Source of the DNA: Chloroflexota bacterium
GTDB taxonomy: Bacteria; Chloroflexota; UBA5177; JANWHV01
Assembly (NCBI GenBank): GCA_025450375.1
Contig: JANWHO010000169.1
Coordinates: forward strand, 1 to 10,331
Direction of reading: 5' to 3'
Length of the DNA stretch: 10,331 nucleotides
The position numbers and the translations under genes are program-made. The notes under the pieces are model-generated. The model worked only from the letters and a program-made list of their open reading frames with translations, did not search any database and had not been told where the DNA came from. Below, piece after piece: positions 7,572-10,331 of the stretch (position 1 is its first letter; the number at the start of each line of letters is the position of its first letter).

Positions 7572-8842
7572 AGATCAGGAGCCGCCACCTCGGCCAGCCT
7601 CCGCTGCAAGAACCGTTGCTCCGCCGCGTTGCGGCATAGCTCCAGGGCCCGCACATACGCTCTCATGGCCTCTTCGCGTTCTCCCGATCGCCGCAAGAGG
7701 TCGGCGCGGGCGGCATGATAATGATGATAATCAACCAGCGCGTCGGCCATGGCCGGACGCGCCAGGAGAGCCAGGCCCCGATCCGGGCCCTCCGCCATCG
7801 CGGTAGCCACCGCTCGATTCAACTCGACCACGGGCGAGGGAGTCAGCCGCGCCAGTGTCCCGTAGAGCGCGGCAATCTGCCGCCAGTCCGTTTCGGCGGC
7901 CGCGGCGGCCTCATCGTGAAGCGCGGCGATCGCGGCCTGAATCTGGTAGGGACCGGCCCGGCGCAGGGCGAGGGCTCGGTCGAGGAGGGTCGCCCCTTCC
8001 GTGATCGCCGCGCGGTCCCAAAGCGCCCGATCTTGATCCTCAAGCAGGACCGCGTTCCCTTCCGCGTCCACTCGCGCGTGGCGCCGCGCATGGTGCAGTA
8101 ACATCAACGCTAACAGCCCAAGGGCCTCGGGGTCGTCAGGAATGGTAGGCTCACGGGCCAGCAAATCGACGAGTACTCGGGTCAGCCGGATCGCCTCATC
8201 GCACAACTCCCGGCGGATCAACGCGTCACCACTCGTGGCGGCATATCCTTCATTGAAGATCAGGTACAGGACGGCGAGGACGCCGTCGATCCGCTCGGCC
8301 AGATTGGGCAGCGTGGGAACCTGGTACGGGATGCCGGCATCCCGGATCTTTCGCTGCGCCCGCACCAGCCGCTGAGCCATGGTCGGCTCCGGCACCAGGA
8401 ACGCCGCCGCGATTTCGGGGGTAGACAGACCGCCGAGCGTACGGAGGGTCAGCGCGATTCTGGCCTCCAGCGCCAGCGCGGGATGGCAGCAGGTAAAGAC
8501 GAGTTTGAGCCGTGTGTCGGGAAAATGGGCGCCCTCGTCCTCGTCCTCCTCGCTCCCGGCTTGTTCAAGCGCGGCGATCACTTGCATCTGCTCTCCCTTC
8601 CGGGCAAGGGTAGCGTCGCGGCGGAGCCGATCGATGGCCTTCCGCCGGCCCACGCTGTTGAGCCAGGCGGCGGGGTTCCGGGGGATGCCGGCGGAAGGCC
8701 AGGTTTGCAAGGCGGCGATGCAGGCATCTTGCAAGGCGTCCTCGGCCAGGGTGAAGTCGCCCGTGTTGGAGATCAGCGAGGCAAGGATGCGCCCGGACTC
8801 GTTGCGGAAGACCTCCTCGACCATCCGAGAGACCTGCTCCAC
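7565..8842 (-). CDS. ECF RNA polymerase sigma factor with C-terminal TPR-like extension (ECF42 type, DUF6596)
   Basis: 425-residue sigma-70 family factor of the extracytoplasmic-function class, about twice the length of a simple ECF. Region 2 covers about 8-75 (GDFTLAEDALQDACIAALQTWP, then AWLNSVGRRKAIDRLRR). An acidic linker follows (98-104, EEDEDEG). Region 4 lies at about 110-170 (RLKLVFTCCHPAL, LGGLSTPEIAAAFLVPEPTMAQRLVRAQRKI). Then come the DUF6596 part with YLIFNEGYAAT (193-203) and helical repeats with ELNRAVA and YHAARADLLRRSGE typical of ECF42 factors. In that group the C-terminal extension is reported to be needed for activity, and no anti-sigma gene is linked. The usual YCII/DGPF partner gene is not seen in this window. 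Start is a GTG at 8842, with GGAGGT 5 nt before it; an in-frame ATG at 8824 (MVEEVFRNE) is an alternative. Confidence 0.93.
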   Translation of the reverse strand: MEQVSRMVEEVFRNESGRILASLISNTGDFTLAEDALQDACIAALQTWPSAGIPRNPAAWLNSVGRRKAIDRLRRDATLARKGEQMQVIAALEQAGSEEDEDEGAHFPDTRLKLVFTCCHPALALEARIALTLRTLGGLSTPEIAAAFLVPEPTMAQRLVRAQRKIRDAGIPYQVPTLPNLAERIDGVLAVLYLIFNEGYAATSGDALIRRELCDEAIRLTRVLVDLLAREPTIPDDPEALGLLALMLLHHARRHARVDAEGNAVLLEDQDRALWDRAAITEGATLLDRALALRRAGPYQIQAAIAALHDEAAAAAETDWRQIAALYGTLARLTPSPVVELNRAVATAMAEGPDRGLALLARPAMADALVDYHHYHAARADLLRRSGEREEAMRAYVRALELCRNAAEQRFLQRRLAEVAAPDLP

Positions 8843-8847
8843 CGCTC

Positions 8848-8853
8848 ACCTCC
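8848..8853 (-). promoter_or_regulatory. Ribosome-binding site deciding the GTG start of the sigma factor
   Basis: GGAGGT on the minus strand ends 5 nt before the GTG at 8842. Strength and spacing favour this GTG over the ATG at 8824, which has no comparable site. Confidence 0.7.
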
Positions 8854-8868
8854 ACATCCTACGCGCGA

Positions 8869-8880
8869 CAAGTACACTTG
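8869..8880. promoter_or_regulatory. Dyad CAAGT-AC-ACTTG upstream of the sigma gene
   Basis: A 12-base near-palindrome with perfect 5-bp arms and a 2-base centre lies 27-38 nt before the sigma factor start codon. On the minus strand the nearby TATATC (8891-8896) could be a -10 box, but no good -35 box is seen. Position and symmetry suit an operator; this is inferred from sequence only. Confidence 0.3.
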
Positions 8881-8895
8881 GCGCAAATCGATATA

Positions 8896-8980
8896 GGTTG
8901 TAGGGGCACCCATCATCCAGGGGGTACCCGGTGCCCTTGGCGACCCGAACGAGGGCGCCCACAAGGGATGCCCCTGCAGA
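8896..8980. repeat. Imperfect inverted-repeat element between the sigma and DHA2 genes
   Basis: Nested complementary arms fill this stretch. Outer arms are TGTAGGGGCA (8899-8908) and TGCCCCTGCA (8969-8978), which pair over 10 positions with one G-T wobble. Inside are GGGCACC (8904-8910) with GGTGCCC (8930-8936), the palindrome GGGTACCC (8922-8929), CCCTTG (8934-8939) with CAAGGG (8962-8967), and the palindrome GGGCGCCC (8953-8960). Some pairings are mutually exclusive, so alternative folds exist. It lies downstream of the DHA2 gene and upstream of the sigma gene, both on the minus strand. It may be an interspersed REP/MITE-like element, and could also act as a transcription terminator for the transporter. 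Only one copy is in the window, so its repeat nature is inferred. Confidence 0.45.
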
Positions 8981-9027
8981 CTTGCGCCGGACAGTACCGG
9001 ACGAGTTACCATCCGCGTGCTTCCAGT

Positions 9028-9318
9028 CTAACTTGCCAGCGCTTCGACCGGTTCCACCGCTTCGACCAACTCCAGCCCTTCGTCCGCTTCCAGTGCCGGC
9101 GAGGTTCGAGGGCGGCGCAGGGCCAGACCCAGCACGGCGCCGGCCGCTGCAGCCACGATCACCACGCGGAAGGTATCGGCGAAGGCCGTCACGGAGGCCG
9201 CGTTCATGACCGCTCCCAGCTCGTGTGCCAGCCGCGCCGCCACATCGGGGGTCGGCGTCCCGGCCGTATGCGCGTGCGTCGAGGCGAAGGCCGCCCTGGC
9301 GTCATTGATATGCGTCGC
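9028..9318 (-). pseudogene. C-terminal part of the DHA2 transporter, displaced by a frameshift
   Basis: This minus-strand frame is open from 9318 to a TAG at 9028 and reads as the missing C-terminus of the upstream transporter. It starts ATHINDARAAFASTHAHTAG, then gives DVAARLAHELGAVMNAASVTAFADTFRVVIV (a last loop and helix typical of DHA2 permeases) and GAVLGLALRR. The tail is rich in Glu and Val (LELVEAVEPVEAL). There is no start codon with a ribosome-binding site where the frame begins; the GTG at 9243 lies inside the conserved part. Skipping one base near 9319, in a CG-alternating run, joins the two frames exactly. It is therefore not an independent gene. Confidence 0.8.
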
Positions 9319-10331
9319 CGCGCGCGGTCACTATCGTGGCGAGCCCCGCGATAGCCAGTGAGGTGACGACTTGCTGCAAGGAGTTGGTGAGAGAGGTGAC
9401 CCGGCTCACAAGCTTCCGCGGCGCGGCATTCAGCAGATGCGTGGTGAGGGTCATCAGCATCAGGCCCATGCCGGCGCCGATCATGGCCAACGGCACGATC
9501 AGGTCATAGCCATTGGTCACGGCGCTCACGCGGGAAAGAACAGAGACGGCCCCACCGATCAGGGCCAGGCCCACGACCACCACCGGGCGCGCGCCTACCC
9601 GATCGAATAGCGCCCCGCCCAATGGCATGAAGATCGCCGCCGCGATTGCGTAAGGCAGCATGCAAAGTCCGGCGTCGAAAGCGCCATAGCCCCGCGCTTG
9701 TTCCAGGAACAGAGGGACGAGGAACAGCGTACCGAACAGGGAGAACTGGCCGATCCATTGCGCCACGATGCCGAAACTGAAATCGATGGAGCGGAAGACG
9801 AGCAACTCAAGCAGCGGCGCCGTGGCTCGCAACTCCACGATAACGAAACCCACCAGGGCCAGGGCGCCGACCGCCAGGCCGCCCAGCGTCTGGGCCGAGG
9901 TCCAACTTGTGCCGCCGTGATTGACCCCATAGCAAAGGGTGGCGAAAGCTATCGGGCCCAGGAGCATCCCCGGCAGGTCCAGGCCCACGACATCCCGCCG
10001 ATCAATGCCAGGCAGGTAGCGGAGACCAATTAGCAGACCAACCATTCCGACCGGGAGGTTGACGAGGAAGATCCAACGCCATGTGGCATATTGCACCAAC
10101 CAGCCGGCTACCACGGGGCCGATAGCGGGCGCGAACAGGATCGGGATACCCATCAGGCCCATCACCGCGCCTACCCGCTCGGGTGGGCTGAGACGATAGG
10201 TGTAGGCAATGGCAATCGGGATCACCATGCCGCCGCCGAGCCCTTGCAGTACGCGGAAGGCAATGAGCATGGTGCTGCCCTGCGCCGCGGCGCAGAGAAC
10301 CGAGCCGAGGGTGAAGAGCGCGACGGCGCCC
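9302..10331 (-). CDS. DHA2-family MFS efflux transporter (EmrB/QacA-like), 5' partial and frameshifted at its 3' end
   Basis: Inner-membrane drug:H+ antiporter of the 14-helix DHA2 type. The frame runs off the right edge; codons before the first internal ATG (10270) still read as family sequence (ALFTLGSVLC), so roughly the first 80-100 residues are outside. Visible marks are FRVLQGLGGGMVIP, motif C in ILFAPAIGPVVAGWLV, WRWIFLVNLPVGMVGLL (end of the N-terminal half), and the C-terminal half with FDAGLCMLPYAIAAAIFMPLGG then LFDRVGARPVVVVG. The frame ends prematurely after ATIVTARGDAYQ at 9302. A one-base shift near 9319 restores ATIVTARATHINDA and the rest of the protein to 9028. Loss of about 97 C-terminal residues, including the last helix, would probably inactivate it. 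A sequencing error is an equally good explanation. The substrate is unknown. Confidence 0.87.
   Translation of the reverse strand, partial: GAVALFTLGSVLCAAAQGSTMLIAFRVLQGLGGGMVIPIAIAYTYRLSPPERVGAVMGLMGIPILFAPAIGPVVAGWLVQYATWRWIFLVNLPVGMVGLLIGLRYLPGIDRRDVVGLDLPGMLLGPIAFATLCYGVNHGGTSWTSAQTLGGLAVGALALVGFVIVELRATAPLLELLVFRSIDFSFGIVAQWIGQFSLFGTLFLVPLFLEQARGYGAFDAGLCMLPYAIAAAIFMPLGGALFDRVGARPVVVVGLALIGGAVSVLSRVSAVTNGYDLIVPLAMIGAGMGLMLMTLTTHLLNAAPRKLVSRVTSLTNSLQQVVTSLAIAGLATIVTARGDAYQ

Noticed and set aside
7713..7737. Simple ATGATAATGATGATAATC-like run
   Set aside because: It encodes DYHHYHAARADLL of the sigma factor's TPR-like part, and fits normal coding sequence.
8379..8903. Plus-strand ORFs of 137-174 codons opposite the sigma factor
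   Set aside because: The minus-strand sigma factor has clear regions 2 and 4 here; the plus-strand frames are Ser/Arg-rich shadows.
9698..10033. Plus-strand ORF of 111 codons, Gln/Glu-rich
   Set aside because: It is the antisense of hydrophobic helices of the DHA2 transporter, which explains its polar composition.

Overview
The window is GC-rich bacterial DNA with dense, mostly ATG/GTG-started genes and strong Shine-Dalgarno sites. It carries a chromosomal aromatic-catabolism cluster on the + strand (about 1-7140), a small + strand gene (7183-7536), and a - strand block with an ECF sigma factor and a drug-efflux-type transporter (7565-10331). No rRNA, tRNA, CRISPR array, insertion sequence or phage gene was seen. 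The host cannot be named with certainty. High GC, a CoA transferase of the glutaconate/IpdAB type, unfused pcaD and pcaC (many actinobacteria fuse them as pcaL) and an ECF42-type sigma factor would fit a Chloroflexota (Thermomicrobia-like) or actinobacterial-grade organism; this is inference.

Region 1 (1-5642) is a collinear protocatechuate/4-hydroxybenzoate operon: CoA transferase subunits A (5' end outside the window) and B, pcaH, pcaG, a truncated pcaB, pcaD, pcaC and pobA. PobA makes protocatechuate from 4-hydroxybenzoate, and PcaHG opens the ring to 3-carboxy-cis,cis-muconate. PcaB should cyclise that product, PcaC decarboxylates the lactone, PcaD hydrolyses the enol-lactone to 3-oxoadipate, and the CoA transferase activates it. 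Junctions are tight (overlap of 4 nt, then gaps of 16, 1, 44, 25, 13 and 99 nt), so co-transcription is likely. The thiolase (pcaF) and any regulator of the PcaR/PcaQ/PobR types are not in the window.

The main anomaly is pcaB. Only about the first 103 codons (of about 450) remain, and the reading frame stops 25 nt before pcaD. The catalytic signature region of the fumarase/argininosuccinate-lyase superfamily is absent. As read, the pathway has a gap at the cycloisomerase step unless another pcaB exists elsewhere, or the sequence is misassembled here.

Region 2 (5643-7536) has a 12-helix MFS transporter, plausibly serving the cluster, and a small MmcQ/YjbR-family protein. Region 3 (- strand) has an ECF sigma factor with a long C-terminal TPR-like extension (ECF42 type), preceded by a dyad and an imperfect inverted-repeat element of about 80 bp. 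Further right is a DHA2-family (EmrB/QacA-like) MFS gene, cut by the right edge and apparently frameshifted near 9319.

I do not see a wholly new system. The points most worth checking are the broken pcaB, the type of CoA transferase, the structured repeat at 8896-8980 and the frameshifted transporter.
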